A DNA stretch of 32,049 nt from Parablautia intestinalis (GTDB lineage Bacteria; Bacillota; Clostridia; Lachnospirales; Lachnospiraceae), in contig RAYQ01000033.1 in the NCBI GenBank assembly GCA_003612395.1, positions 1 to 32,049 of the forward strand, written 5' to 3'. Shown in pieces: positions 24,813-32,049 of this stretch (within the stretch, counting starts at the first letter, position 1; every line of letters begins with the position of its first letter). The position numbers and the translations under genes were made by a program. Below the pieces are notes generated by a model that was given only the letters and a program-made list of their open reading frames with translations, did no database searches and was not told where the DNA came from.

Positions 24813-25975
24813 GAAAAAAATTATTCGTAGTATTGGCAGCAGGGCTGCTGGCAGGCGTGATGCTTGCCGGATGTAGTAAAAATAAGGAGGAAGAGGTTGT
24901 TCCGGTTCCCTCTGAGGAAGAATTACCACAGCAGACCCCCGAAGCTTCTGAGCCTACCCCGGAAGGGTTTCCGACTGTCTCAGAAAGAGAGGTGGTTGAC
25001 GGAAAAGTACAAAGTTATCTTACGGGAGAATGGAAGGATGTAAAGGCGGCGGACAGAAGGCCTATTGCAGTTATGATACCAAACAATTCCCCCGCCATGC
25101 CTCAATATGGGATTTCCAGAGCAAGCATCATTTATGAAGCGCCTGTGGAGGGGCGTATTACCAGATTGATGGCGGTTTTTGAAGATTTTGATGATTTGGA
25201 CAGGATAGGACCGGTCAGAAGCAGCCGGGATTATTTTGTGTATGTGGCCATGGGATATGAGGCAATCTACTGTAATTGGGGCCTTGCGAGGCCGTACGTG
25301 GAGGAACTGATTAACAGGGATACGGTTCAAAATATCAGCGCTGCAGTGGAGGGAATATATAACCCTGCCCACGAAGCCTTTGACAGAGTCAGCCGGCCGG
25401 GATATGCTACGGAGTTTACAGGATATCTTTTTATTGACGGACTTCTTGAAGCGGCAGAAAGGCTTGAATATGAGTGGGATTATGATGATGCCTATGTACC
25501 TCCCTTTACCTTTGCAGGTGATGAGACTAAGGCGCAGGACAATTATAAAGACGCGGAAGATGCAACCATGATTTACCCAGGTGGACATGAGGGAAACAAA
25601 GGCGGTTATGGTGCCTATAATCCCTATTTTGAGTATCACAGTGAGGATAACCTTTATTACAGATTCCAGAACGGGGAAGAACAGATTGATGAGATGGATG
25701 GCAGCCAGCTTACGGTGTCCAATGTCGTTTTTCAGTACTGCCATGGGGAAGTGCGAGATGATCACGACTATCTGGCTTTTGGTGTTCACGGAGAAGGGGA
25801 TGCCATAGTCTTTACAGGCGGAAAGGCCATTAAGGGAACCTGGGAGAGATATGACGGCGATGCCACGCCCGCAAAATTTTATGACGAAAACGGGGAAGAA
25901 ATCATTTTTAACCAGGGAAAGACATGGATCTGCAATATTTGGGAAGAGTACGGCGAATTTGTGGAATATGAATAA
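24809..25975 (+). CDS. DUF3048 lipoprotein (YerB-like)
   Basis: The 388-residue protein starts with a lipoprotein signal (MRKKLFVVLAAGLLAG, lipobox LAGC, Cys22) and an acidic Pro/Glu linker, then the DUF3048 domain: PIAVMIPNNSPAMPQYGISRASIIYE (key NxxxARPQxGxxxAxIVxE-like pattern), TRLMAVFEDF, IGPVRSSRDYF and the C-terminal half with YRFQNGEEQIDEMDG and GDAIVFTGGKAIKGTWER. YerB-type proteins are surface-exposed and of unknown function in Bacillus and Clostridia. The ribosome site is unclear: GGAGGAAAGG at about 24787-24796 is 12 bases away, and ATGA overlap with a 17-codon ORF may help. It lies downstream of the MBL gene on the same strand. Confidence 0.9.
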   Translation: MRKKLFVVLAAGLLAGVMLAGCSKNKEEEVVPVPSEEELPQQTPEASEPTPEGFPTVSEREVVDGKVQSYLTGEWKDVKAADRRPIAVMIPNNSPAMPQYGISRASIIYEAPVEGRITRLMAVFEDFDDLDRIGPVRSSRDYFVYVAMGYEAIYCNWGLARPYVEELINRDTVQNISAAVEGIYNPAHEAFDRVSRPGYATEFTGYLFIDGLLEAAERLEYEWDYDDAYVPPFTFAGDETKAQDNYKDAEDATMIYPGGHEGNKGGYGAYNPYFEYHSEDNLYYRFQNGEEQIDEMDGSQLTVSNVVFQYCHGEVRDDHDYLAFGVHGEGDAIVFTGGKAIKGTWERYDGDATPAKFYDENGEEIIFNQGKTWICNIWEEYGEFVEYE

Positions 25976-26052
25976 GCTTTACACGCCGCCGTAAATATTT
26001 TATACAGAAATTGTATCAGTTAACGCAAACAAGAATGAAGGTGGTGAGAGGA
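25976..26052 (+). promoter_or_regulatory. Leader of the 26-codon ORF with near-perfect ribosome site
   Basis: AAGGTGGTGA at about 26039-26048 is one base off the full anti-Shine-Dalgarno complement and sits 4-5 bases before ATG 26053. No clear promoter is seen in the 60 bases before it; read-through from the DUF3048 gene could supply transcription. Confidence 0.45.
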
Positions 26053-26133
26053 TGGTACAAGATATGACGGAAAAAGAATTAATTACGGTAACTATCCAGT
26101 TTTGGAGTTAATATTGAGGATTTGACTCTTTAG
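26053..26133 (+). CDS. Candidate 26-residue small protein
   Basis: The frame reads MVQDMTEKELITVTIQ and then FGVNIEDLTL before TAG 26131-26133. It has a strong ribosome site just upstream and a perfect rho-independent terminator 17 bases downstream, giving a complete tiny gene unit. It is amphipathic and acidic with no signal peptide or cysteines. No family is recognised. It could be a real small protein, a leader peptide, or the relic of a longer gene. Confidence 0.45.
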
Positions 26134-26149
26134 GACGGAAATATGAGAG

Positions 26150-26178
26150 GACCGGTAGTTTACAACTACCGGTCTTTT
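26150..26178 (+). terminator. Rho-independent terminator upstream of glmS
   Basis: GACCGGTAGTT (26150-26160) and AACTACCGGTC (26164-26174) form an 11-bp perfect stem with a 3-base loop, followed by TTTT. It ends the upstream transcript before the glmS promoter and ribozyme. Confidence 0.9.
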
Positions 26179-26187
26179 GTGTATAAT
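26159..26187 (+). promoter_or_regulatory. Candidate glmS promoter overlapping the terminator
   Basis: TTTACA (26159-26164) lies in the loop and arm of the terminator, followed by 17 bases and TATAAT (26182-26187). Transcription would start near 26194, about 130 bases before the ribozyme core. The alignment is close to consensus. Confidence 0.6.
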
Positions 26188-26311
26188 AGCAATCGTGAAT
26201 TGTATTCCGGCAGTAATTTTATAAAACATATGGGTTTTGCAGATACAGTCTGCCGGAATATATTTATCCGGACTTTGATAACTGAATACCAAGGATGAAA
26301 TTGTCATTGTT

Positions 26312-26500
26312 TCCCTCATTTAGCGCCATGGCCTTTTACATAGAGATAGGAAAGGCTGACGAGGTAAAGGGTGATCGAAAATTCGGCGGATGCTCTTTCG
26401 TATCGCCTCCGGTGCGTGATATACCGGCAAATATGCGGGTAACTGCAAAACAAATACGGTATAACGGAGGCAAATTTGAAAAGTATTTAATACTTTTCGA
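26312..26500 (+). ncRNA. glmS ribozyme-riboswitch
   Basis: The leader of glmS carries the conserved core elements of the self-cleaving glmS ribozyme in order: AGCGCC at 26322-26327 (cleavage expected just 5' of the first G), GACGAGG near 26358, ATCGAAAATTCGGCGGATG near 26373-26391, and GTAACTGCAAAAC at about 26439-26451. Pairings expected of the 3' domain are visible: GCCTCCG with CGGAGGC, TATACCG with CGGTATA, and a 9-bp hairpin at 26478-26498. Glucosamine-6-phosphate acts as cofactor for cleavage, which destabilises the mRNA when the product is plentiful. Boundaries are approximate. Confidence 0.92.
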
Positions 26501-26511
26501 ATACCACAGGG

Positions 26512-26571
26512 GTCAATAACCTGTCCGCAGGGCGTATCAAATACTATGCCCTGCTTATCAGGGATATTGAC
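26512..26571 (+). repeat. Nested hairpin between ribozyme and glmS
   Basis: Outer arms GTCAATA-ACCTG and CAGGGA-TATTGAC (11 pairs with a small bulge) enclose an inner stem GCAGGGC (26527-26533) and GCCCTGC (26548-26554). It lies 14 bases after the ribozyme's last hairpin and 91 bases before glmS. No T tract follows, so it is not a normal terminator. It may shape or protect the 3' cleavage product. Confidence 0.6.
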
Positions 26572-26662
26572 TGTATGGATTAATGAGAAACAGGCAGGCT
26601 CCGGGCGCAGTGAGCGCAGGCGGAGCATATAATAAATTTATAGAAAAAATGAGGGAAACAAA

Positions 26663-28480
26663 ATGTGTGGAATTATTGGATATACGGGAAAAGGCAATGC
26701 GGGGAAGATTATGCTGGACGCACTGGAACTATTGGAATACAGAGGCTATGACAGTGCAGGGATTGCTCTTTTGGATGGCGGAAAGACGCAGATTGTAAAA
26801 AGGGCAGGAAGAGTGAAAGAGCTGCGGGGACTGTATGAGGAACTAAAGCCGGCAGGGCAGTGCGGAATAGGGCATACCAGATGGGCAACTCACGGGGGAG
26901 TGTCCAACGAGAATGCCCACCCCCATAAATTTGGCAAAATCACGCTGATTCACAATGGAATTATAGAAAATTATAAAGAGCTAACAGAAAAATACGGGCT
27001 GGAAGGGAGTCTTGCGTCCGAAACTGACAGTGAGGTGGTAGCTGCCGTACTGGAGCATTTTTATACAGGAGATCCTTATTCTGCAATACGAAGAACCGTA
27101 TTGAAGCTGAAAGGAACTTTTGCGCTGGCAATCCTGTTTGAGGATCAGCCGGATAAGATATTTGCAGTGCGCAATGTAAGCCCTATTGTGGCAGCCGTAA
27201 CGGAAAAGGGCGCCATGCTGTCCTCGGATGTGGCAGCTATCGTGCCTTTTACTACGGATTATTTTGTAGTACCTGAATTTCATGTGATCTGTCTTTCACC
27301 GCAGGGGATTGACATGTTTGATTTGTCCGGGGACAGAGCAGAAGTTGAGTGGCTTAAGGTGGATTGGGATGTGAGCCGCAGCGGAAAGGGCGGTTATCCT
27401 TTTTATATGGAAAAGGAAATCATGGAGCAGCCGCAGGTGATAGCGGAAACCATACTTCCCAGAATTAAGGATGGCAAGCCTGATTTTTCAGAAGAAGGAA
27501 TACCGGATCAGATACTGAAGGACTGTAAAAGAATCTGTGTGATTGCATGTGGAACGGCCATGCATGCAGGGCTGGTTGGAAAAAGTCTTATTCAGGCAAT
27601 GATTGGCATTCATGTGGATGTTGTGATGGCGTCTGAATTTATGTATAATGATCCGGTGGTAAATAAGGATACATTAGTGATTGCCATCTCACAGTCAGGG
27701 GAAACCATTGATACATTAGAAGCGCTTAAGTTTGCAAGAAAATGCGGTTCTCCCAGTATTTCTGTGGTGAATGTAAAGGGAGCGTCCATTGCCCGTGCCA
27801 GCGAGTACGTGATTTACACCAATGCAGGACCGGAGATTGCGGTGGCAAGTACCAAGGCATATACCACGCAGCTTGCCGTTTTGTATCTGATTACGGCGAG
27901 GATGGCGATGGCCAGAGGACTTTGGGAGGAAGAAAGGCTTTTAAGCTTTATGAATGAACTGCAGAGGGTTCCCCAGGTGATGGCAAAGGTGCTGGATACA
28001 AAAGAGGAAATCCATCGTCTTGCAGGCGTGATTTTAAATGCGCAGGACGTGTTTATGATTGGGAGGGGGCTGGATTATTCCATTTTATTGGAGGGCTCTC
28101 TTAAATTAAAAGAGGTTTCCTACATCCACTCGGAGGCATACGCCTCAGGCGAGCTCAAGCATGGAACCATTGCACTGATTACAGAGGATACACCGGTGGT
28201 TGCGGTGGTGACCCAGGATAAATTAAAGAGCAAGGAAATTTCCAACATCCGTGAGGTTCAGTCCAGAGGGGCAAGAGTCGTGCTTCTGATCAAGGAAAAT
28301 GAAACCCTGGACGAGGGGGAACAGTGGAGCTGCGTTTACAGGCTGCCTAAAATGGATGATCCTTTTATGGTAATGCCGGCATCAATCGTGCTGCAGCTGA
28401 TCGCTTATTTCGTATCCCTTGATAAGGGCCTTGATGTGGATAAGCCGAGAAACTTAGCTAAAGTGGTAACTGTGGAATAA
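26663..28480 (+). CDS. glmS: Glutamine-fructose-6-phosphate aminotransferase (isomerising)
   Basis: The 605-residue enzyme makes glucosamine-6-phosphate from fructose-6-phosphate and glutamine, the first committed step toward UDP-GlcNAc for peptidoglycan. The N-terminal glutaminase starts MCGIIGYTG with the nucleophile Cys2, then RWATHGGVSNENAHPH and HNGIIENYKEL. Two SIS sugar-isomerase domains follow (CGTAMHAG, SQSGETIDTLEALK, GRGLDYSILLEGSLKLKE and HSEAYASGELKHG), ending in DKPRNLAKVVTVE. A weak GAGGGAAAC lies upstream of ATG 26663. Its mRNA carries the glmS ribozyme, giving feedback by its product. Length and motifs are normal. Confidence 0.97.
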   Translation: MCGIIGYTGKGNAGKIMLDALELLEYRGYDSAGIALLDGGKTQIVKRAGRVKELRGLYEELKPAGQCGIGHTRWATHGGVSNENAHPHKFGKITLIHNGIIENYKELTEKYGLEGSLASETDSEVVAAVLEHFYTGDPYSAIRRTVLKLKGTFALAILFEDQPDKIFAVRNVSPIVAAVTEKGAMLSSDVAAIVPFTTDYFVVPEFHVICLSPQGIDMFDLSGDRAEVEWLKVDWDVSRSGKGGYPFYMEKEIMEQPQVIAETILPRIKDGKPDFSEEGIPDQILKDCKRICVIACGTAMHAGLVGKSLIQAMIGIHVDVVMASEFMYNDPVVNKDTLVIAISQSGETIDTLEALKFARKCGSPSISVVNVKGASIARASEYVIYTNAGPEIAVASTKAYTTQLAVLYLITARMAMARGLWEEERLLSFMNELQRVPQVMAKVLDTKEEIHRLAGVILNAQDVFMIGRGLDYSILLEGSLKLKEVSYIHSEAYASGELKHGTIALITEDTPVVAVVTQDKLKSKEISNIREVQSRGARVVLLIKENETLDEGEQWSCVYRLPKMDDPFMVMPASIVLQLIAYFVSLDKGLDVDKPRNLAKVVTVE

Positions 28481-28600
28481 ACAGTTTTTTGAAATACGCT
28501 GACAGACGGTGTCACGCATTTTTGACCTGTGCTGTCAGAAAACAGACCAAAGTATTTACACAAGAAATGTGATTATAAAAATAAGGGAAACGATGACAAG

Positions 28601-30142
28601 ATGATGAACGAGAAATTGATCAAAGTTACGGTAAATCAGGCAGGATTTGAGTACGATATCCATTCGCTGGTGAAGGCTTTTTATCCGGCCGGAGATGTAA
28701 AGGTAATAGTAGGAGAGGAAGAAGGCCCAGACGCAGAGGAAACTTTGCAGATTCATTTTACAGAGGAGGCTGTTTCAATTACCCTTGTGTGCGGGGGCAA
28801 TGGAACGGCTTCTTTTGGTGGCTGGAAGGCCGGATTACCTAAAAGGCTGGAACGTACTGAGGTGAAGAACCGTCTAAAGAAGTTGATATATGAGGTCCTT
28901 TCACAGCACACGAAGAAAACGCTGCCTTGGGGAACACTTACCGGTATCCGCCCAACCAAAATTCCCATGTCCATGCTTGAAGAGGGCAGAAGCGATGGAG
29001 ATATTTTAAAGTATATGAAAGATACCTATTTCATCAGCGATGAAAAGGGGGAGCTTTCCCTGCAGATTGCCAAAAGGGAAAAAGCGTTGCTTGAAGGACT
29101 TCACTATGAGAACGGATACAGCCTGTATATCGGTATTCCCTTTTGTCCTACCACATGCCTGTACTGTTCCTTTACCTCTTTCCCAATTGTCTCATGGAAA
29201 AAGAAAATTGGCTTATACTTAGATGCATTGGAAAAAGAAATTGAATATGTAGCAGAAACATATAGGGATAAGGTACTGGATACAATTTATATTGGCGGCG
29301 GAACGCCAACCACACTGGAACTGGAAGAACTTACAAGACTGCTTTCTAAAATAAAAAACAGCTTTGACCTTTCTAATCTGAGGGAGTATACGGTTGAGGC
29401 AGGGCGTGCAGACAGCATCACCCCGGAAAAGCTTAAGGTGCTGAAAACTTTTGGTGTAAACAGAATTTCCGTAAATCCCCAGACCATGAAGCAGGAAACT
29501 TTAGACTTAATCGGAAGAAAGCATACGGTTCTGCAGGTGAAAGAAGCTTTTGCCATGGCGAGGAAGGCGGGCTTTACCAATATTAATATGGACTTGATTT
29601 TGGGACTGCCGGGGGAATCTGCAGAAGATGTGCAAAAAACCATGGCGGAAATCGAAAGGCTAAACCCGGACAGCCTGACCGTACATTCGCTGGCTATTAA
29701 AAGGGCTTCGAAGCTGAGTCAGTGGGTGCTGGAAAATGGAATATCTTCTTTAAAAAACACGGATGAAACGATGCATATTATGGCGGACGGGGCAGCAAGG
29801 ATGGGAATGGTTCCCTACTACCTGTACCGTCAGAAAAATATGTCCGGAAATTTTGAAAATGTAGGGTATGCGCGGGATAGAAAATGGGAAAGCAGTACTA
29901 AAGTAATGCAGGAGGGTGATATCAAAGATCCCTGTGATATACGGGATAACAAGTTTGGAATTTATAATATCCTGATTATGGAGGAGAAACAGTCTATCGT
30001 GGCTTGCGGAGCTGGAAGCATATCGAAAAGGGTGTACCCGGACGGACGCATTGAGCGAAGCGAGAATGTCAAGGATGTTTCCCAATATATCGAGAGAATC
30101 GGGGAAATGATAGAAAGAAAACGTGTGTTATTAGAAGATTAG
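28601..30142 (+). CDS. hemZ: HemZ-type oxygen-independent coproporphyrinogen dehydrogenase
   Basis: The protein of about 513 residues has an N-terminal HemZ-specific region (about 1-165, with LPWGTLTGIRPTKIP) and a radical SAM barrel. The iron-sulfur cysteines are Cys182, Cys186 and Cys189 in PFCPTTCLYCSF; IYIGGGTPTTL, TVEAGRADSIT and RISVNPQTM follow the HemN/HemZ order. It belongs to the family that converts coproporphyrinogen III to protoporphyrinogen IX, though clostridial members without a haem pathway may do another radical reaction. AAGGGA at 28583-28588 is 12 bases from ATG 28601 (28604 also possible); an upstream in-frame start at 28529 lacks a site. It follows glmS by 120 bases. Confidence 0.9.
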   Translation: MMNEKLIKVTVNQAGFEYDIHSLVKAFYPAGDVKVIVGEEEGPDAEETLQIHFTEEAVSITLVCGGNGTASFGGWKAGLPKRLERTEVKNRLKKLIYEVLSQHTKKTLPWGTLTGIRPTKIPMSMLEEGRSDGDILKYMKDTYFISDEKGELSLQIAKREKALLEGLHYENGYSLYIGIPFCPTTCLYCSFTSFPIVSWKKKIGLYLDALEKEIEYVAETYRDKVLDTIYIGGGTPTTLELEELTRLLSKIKNSFDLSNLREYTVEAGRADSITPEKLKVLKTFGVNRISVNPQTMKQETLDLIGRKHTVLQVKEAFAMARKAGFTNINMDLILGLPGESAEDVQKTMAEIERLNPDSLTVHSLAIKRASKLSQWVLENGISSLKNTDETMHIMADGAARMGMVPYYLYRQKNMSGNFENVGYARDRKWESSTKVMQEGDIKDPCDIRDNKFGIYNILIMEEKQSIVACGAGSISKRVYPDGRIERSENVKDVSQYIERIGEMIERKRVLLED

Positions 30143-30235
30143 TCCAACAAAAGCCTGCCTGTAATAATTGCTTTAGCGACTTTGCGTTCAGCTATGCTGG
30201 CCGAAAGTGTATTTTTACGGAGGAGAGTGCATGAC

Positions 30236-30610
30236 ATGAAAGAAATTCAGAATTACAATGCGCCCAAATATATGAATGCCGGTTACTCTTTAATCGAAGA
30301 CGGCATTTATAAAATCGAGGCAGGCAAAGAAATCTTATATGTGACTTCATTGACATTTATGCAAGAAGTAGAATTGGGCGAAGGTAAAGATGCAGGTGAA
30401 ATTTCACAGTATCCATTAGAAGATGTGCTTGATAAGTTCTGCTGTTATGTATCTGATTATTATGAAAGTCTAAATTTGGCTCAGTCTCAAAGTTGTTATC
30501 TTGAATTAGCAAGTTCCAGCTTAGAAGATATAAGGCAGTTACACTCTATTATTGGAAAGCATGTTTATAATAAAGAAATTGATGGATATGTGAAACTCAT
30601 AATTGAGTGA
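30236..30610 (+). CDS. Uncharacterised 124-residue protein
   Basis: CGGAGGAGAG at about 30218-30227 precedes ATG 30236. The acidic protein has no signal peptide or membrane segment. It reads IEDGIYKIEAGKEILYVTSL, then EDVLDKFCCYVSDYYESLN and a closing ASSSLEDIRQLHSIIGKHV, suggesting an alpha/beta cytosolic fold. I do not recognise the family. Size, acidity and position at a region boundary recall immunity proteins of toxin systems, but no toxin is present; this is speculative. AT-richer than hemZ before it, so it marks the start of the variable right part. Confidence 0.65.
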   Translation: MKEIQNYNAPKYMNAGYSLIEDGIYKIEAGKEILYVTSLTFMQEVELGEGKDAGEISQYPLEDVLDKFCCYVSDYYESLNLAQSQSCYLELASSSLEDIRQLHSIIGKHVYNKEIDGYVKLIIE

Positions 30611-30637
30611 GTCATGGAACGGTAGGACAACCGCCCT

Positions 30638-30727
30638 TTGAAATCTGATAAAAATGCCGCCAAGGATATTTTCCATGAGGTATTTGGAGAGGATTTTGGA
30701 AAAGGCAGTAAGAATGAGAACAAATAA
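30638..30727 (+). pseudogene. Short C-terminal coding fragment
   Basis: An open piece reads LKSDKNAAKDIFHEVFGED and then FGKGSKNENK before TAA 30725-30727. There is no ATG and no ribosome site; a stop lies 4 codons further upstream. It looks like the tail of a larger hydrophilic protein that has been lost. No family is recognised. Confidence 0.3.
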
Positions 30728-30768
30728 ATATAGTTAAACATAAAGCGGGAGTTGTTTGGGGAAAAAGT

Positions 30769-30957
30769 ATGGGAAAAATTTTTGTGTTGTTAATTTCTGT
30801 GCCGCTAATGATAGCAGCTATCGTGTGTACTTTATTTACTGATAGAATAGATACGGTTGTTAAAGGAGATAAAAAGATTAAAAAAGTGATAGTCGTATTT
30901 GGTGTGGGAGTATTTTTAATTTGTGCGCTTGCCATTGTTGTAAGTATCTTGGCATAA
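30769..30957 (+). CDS. Small two-pass membrane protein
   Basis: The 62-residue product has two hydrophobic segments (residues 4-22, IFVLLISVPLMIAAIVCTL; and 41-61, VIVVFGVGVFLICALAIVV) joined by a basic loop (VVKGDKKIKK), so both ends probably lie outside. GGGGAAAA precedes ATG 30769, a modest ribosome site. No family is recognised. It sits alone in a variable region; a small stress or toxin-like membrane protein is possible but unsupported. Confidence 0.5.
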   Translation: MGKIFVLLISVPLMIAAIVCTLFTDRIDTVVKGDKKIKKVIVVFGVGVFLICALAIVVSILA

Positions 30958-31038
30958 TAAACATCCAAATCTGAAATTCCAGTTTGTATTTTTACGAATT
31001 ATCAAAGGTATGCACATTTACGGAAAGACTCATAGTTT

Positions 31039-31224
31039 ATGGGACAAAAAAAGGATATGTGGATATTGATATCCGGAAACGCAAAAACGGAAAAGGAGTT
31101 TTACCGGGACTTTATTTGTGTATGGCTGGAGCAGGATCAGGACATGTATCTGACGGCCATTGAAAAGATCAGCAAAGATATGCGGAAGAAGATATTTGCT
31201 ACAAATGCTGTAAAATACATCTGA
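31039..31224 (+). pseudogene. Unidentified protein fragment truncated by transposase debris
   Basis: The frame reads KKDMWILISGNAKTEKEFYR, then DFICVWLEQDQDMYLTAIEK and SKDMRKK before its last codons (IFATNAVKYI) come from the reverse complement of a transposase tail. The 3' end is therefore not native. The ATG lacks a ribosome site. The family is not recognised. Confidence 0.35.
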
Positions 31225-31337
31225 AATTCCATAGCAAATGACCCTGTCGAATCCGCTCTGCGTAATCCGTGGGACTGTATTAGCTCCCCGTTCTTTTCTT
31301 CAATCCGGTGCCGTATCTTCACCCATTCCTTAAAAAT
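31195..31337 (-). pseudogene. IS1182/IS5-type transposase C-terminal remnant
   Basis: The minus strand reads FKEWVKIRHRIEEKNGELIQ, then SHGLRRADSTGSFAMEFQMY and FTAFVAN. This is the C-terminal signature of IS1182-type transposases (key residues RIEEKN-E, HGLRRA, YFTAFVxN). A stop lies at 31338-31340 and the catalytic parts are absent. After FVAN the expected KRIV tail is missing because the sequence joins the reverse of another gene fragment. Confidence 0.55.
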
Positions 31338-31474
31338 TCACTTCTTTCGAATTCCAGCCTTTCCTGAATCTTTTTGCTTGCTTGTGTGATAGCTTTTTCG
31401 GGAATAGCAGTTTGAGCATCATCTCTGTTTTTTTGCTGGGCGCCCCAAATTTTCACAATACGGTTTACGCAGCA
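31319..31474 (-). pseudogene. Second transposase-tail-like fragment
   Basis: In a neighbouring minus-strand frame an open piece reads CCVNRIVKIWGAQQKN, then IPEKAITQASKKIQER and LEFERSEFLRNG before TGA. NRIVKIW resembles the end of IS1182/IS5-type transposases. It overlaps the start of the other remnant, so two elements or a rearranged one lie here. The call is weak. Confidence 0.3.
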
Positions 31475-31859
31475 TTGGAGTTACAAAACTAAAATCTATG
31501 TTCTTTTAAATTTTCCGTAAAAGATAATCTGTGAGAAGGATTACATCATAAATTCCCTGGTAGGGTGATAATGATAGTTTTAACTGTGAATTATCTTTCA
31601 ACATTTCGGGAGCCCCTTCCTTATACTTCCATTATAATGCCAGCAGTAAAAAACTAATTCCTTTTTAGAATCAGAATTTTCAAAGCACTGTACATCCTAT
31701 TATTTACTTTCATATTAAATAATAGGACAATTTATACAAGAGCAATGAGGAACAATATACCAACAAAGATGCTTTTATTTGACAATTAATTGATGCAAAT
31801 AGCAGATTTATACCCTTATCAATAGTAATAAAAATATATACCTATATGGAAGAATCGAA
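31475..31859. other. AT-rich intergenic region, no gene seen
   Basis: No open frame with a ribosome site was found. A 10-bp inverted repeat, TCCTATTATT near 31698 with AATAATAGGA near 31721, forms an AT-rich hairpin. The AT content rises sharply toward the ATPase fragment, marking foreign DNA. Confidence 0.45.
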
Positions 31860-31976
31860 ATGAAATTATTAAAGTATAAAGTGCTGAATTTCAGATCTGT
31901 TGAGGATAGTGGCTGGATTGAATGTGATGATGTCACCACATTAGTCGGAATCAATGAATCAGGTAAATCAAAGTAA
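31860..31976 (+). pseudogene. AAA/OLD-like ATPase, cut just after Walker A
   Basis: ATG 31860 is preceded by GGAAG with a 7-8 base gap. The 38-residue frame reads MKLLKYKVLNFRSVEDSGW and then TTLVGINESGKSK before TAA 31974-31976. NFRSVED-W is the first strand of RecF/OLD-type ATPases and GINESGKS is a complete Walker A loop. In relatives the next residues are N-LL-AL; here a Lys and stop follow, so the gene is broken at this point. OLD-family ATPases often belong to phage-defence systems, but the partner genes, if any, lie beyond the window. Confidence 0.6.
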
Positions 31977-32049
31977 ACGTCAAATCATACGCCTAGTCAG
32001 ATTATAGATTTTCTGTCAAACTTTAAAAAACTAATAAAACTAACTAGTT

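Noticed and set aside
24980-25789. 269-codon minus-strand ORF opposite the DUF3048 gene
   Set aside because: The plus-strand protein has lipobox and family motifs; the antisense frame has none.

Overview
The window looks like chromosome from a low-to-mid GC Clostridia genome, most likely Lachnospiraceae. This rests on the protein families (HemZ-type radical SAM enzyme, long RSH enzyme, DUF3048 lipoprotein, GH25 lysozyme with SH3 repeats), strong AGGAGG ribosome sites, a HrcA/CIRCE-controlled groESL operon and a glmS ribozyme. No tRNA, rRNA or CRISPR array was seen.

Layout. (1) Bases 1-4613 hold a decaying accessory cluster on the + strand: remnants of an alpha/beta hydrolase, a SAM methyltransferase, a BAAT-type thioesterase, a DUF6796-like membrane protein and a second methyltransferase, with only an ATC-hydrolase-like gene and a DtxR-type metalloregulator apparently intact. 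(2) Bases 2365-6361 contain nested insertion-sequence debris: a truncated DDE transposase, an IS21 end with a crippled istB, and an IS3-family element with a frameshifted orfB. (3) Bases 6377-12525 are AT-rich cargo (DUF1697, three GNAT acetyltransferases, a DUF3267 metalloprotease-like protein) mixed with fossils of an integrative conjugative element: VirD4/TraG tail, sigma-like fragment, large serine recombinase start, MobC, and a frameshifted MarR gene that keeps a clean promoter and palindromic operator. (4) Bases 12744-15200 hold a lipoprotein with an internal duplication, an IS256-type remnant that cut a flavodoxin gene, and a small DUF7489-like gene. (5) Bases 15224-30142 are an orderly, intact block, all on +: GH25 lysozyme, an unknown basic protein, a degenerate GGDEF protein, groES-groEL, rel/RSH, an MBL hydrolase, a DUF3048 lipoprotein, glmS with its ribozyme, and hemZ. 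(6) From 30143 to the end the sequence decays again: two small unknown genes, transposase fragments and an AAA ATPase cut just after its Walker A motif.

The contrast between many one-base frameshifts in regions 1-4 and none in the block at 15.2-30.1 kb argues for real gene decay rather than poor sequence. The housekeeping block joins protein folding (CIRCE-GroESL), the stringent response (RSH), and cell-wall precursor supply (GlmS controlled by glucosamine-6-phosphate through its ribozyme). I found no convincing complete new system. The best leads are small: a 26-codon ORF with its own ribosome site and terminator, a promoter built into that terminator in front of the glmS ribozyme, a nested hairpin after the ribozyme, a 17-codon leader ORF coupled to the DUF3048 gene, a DtxR-like regulator with a hybrid metal site, and a GGDEF protein with a lost active site.
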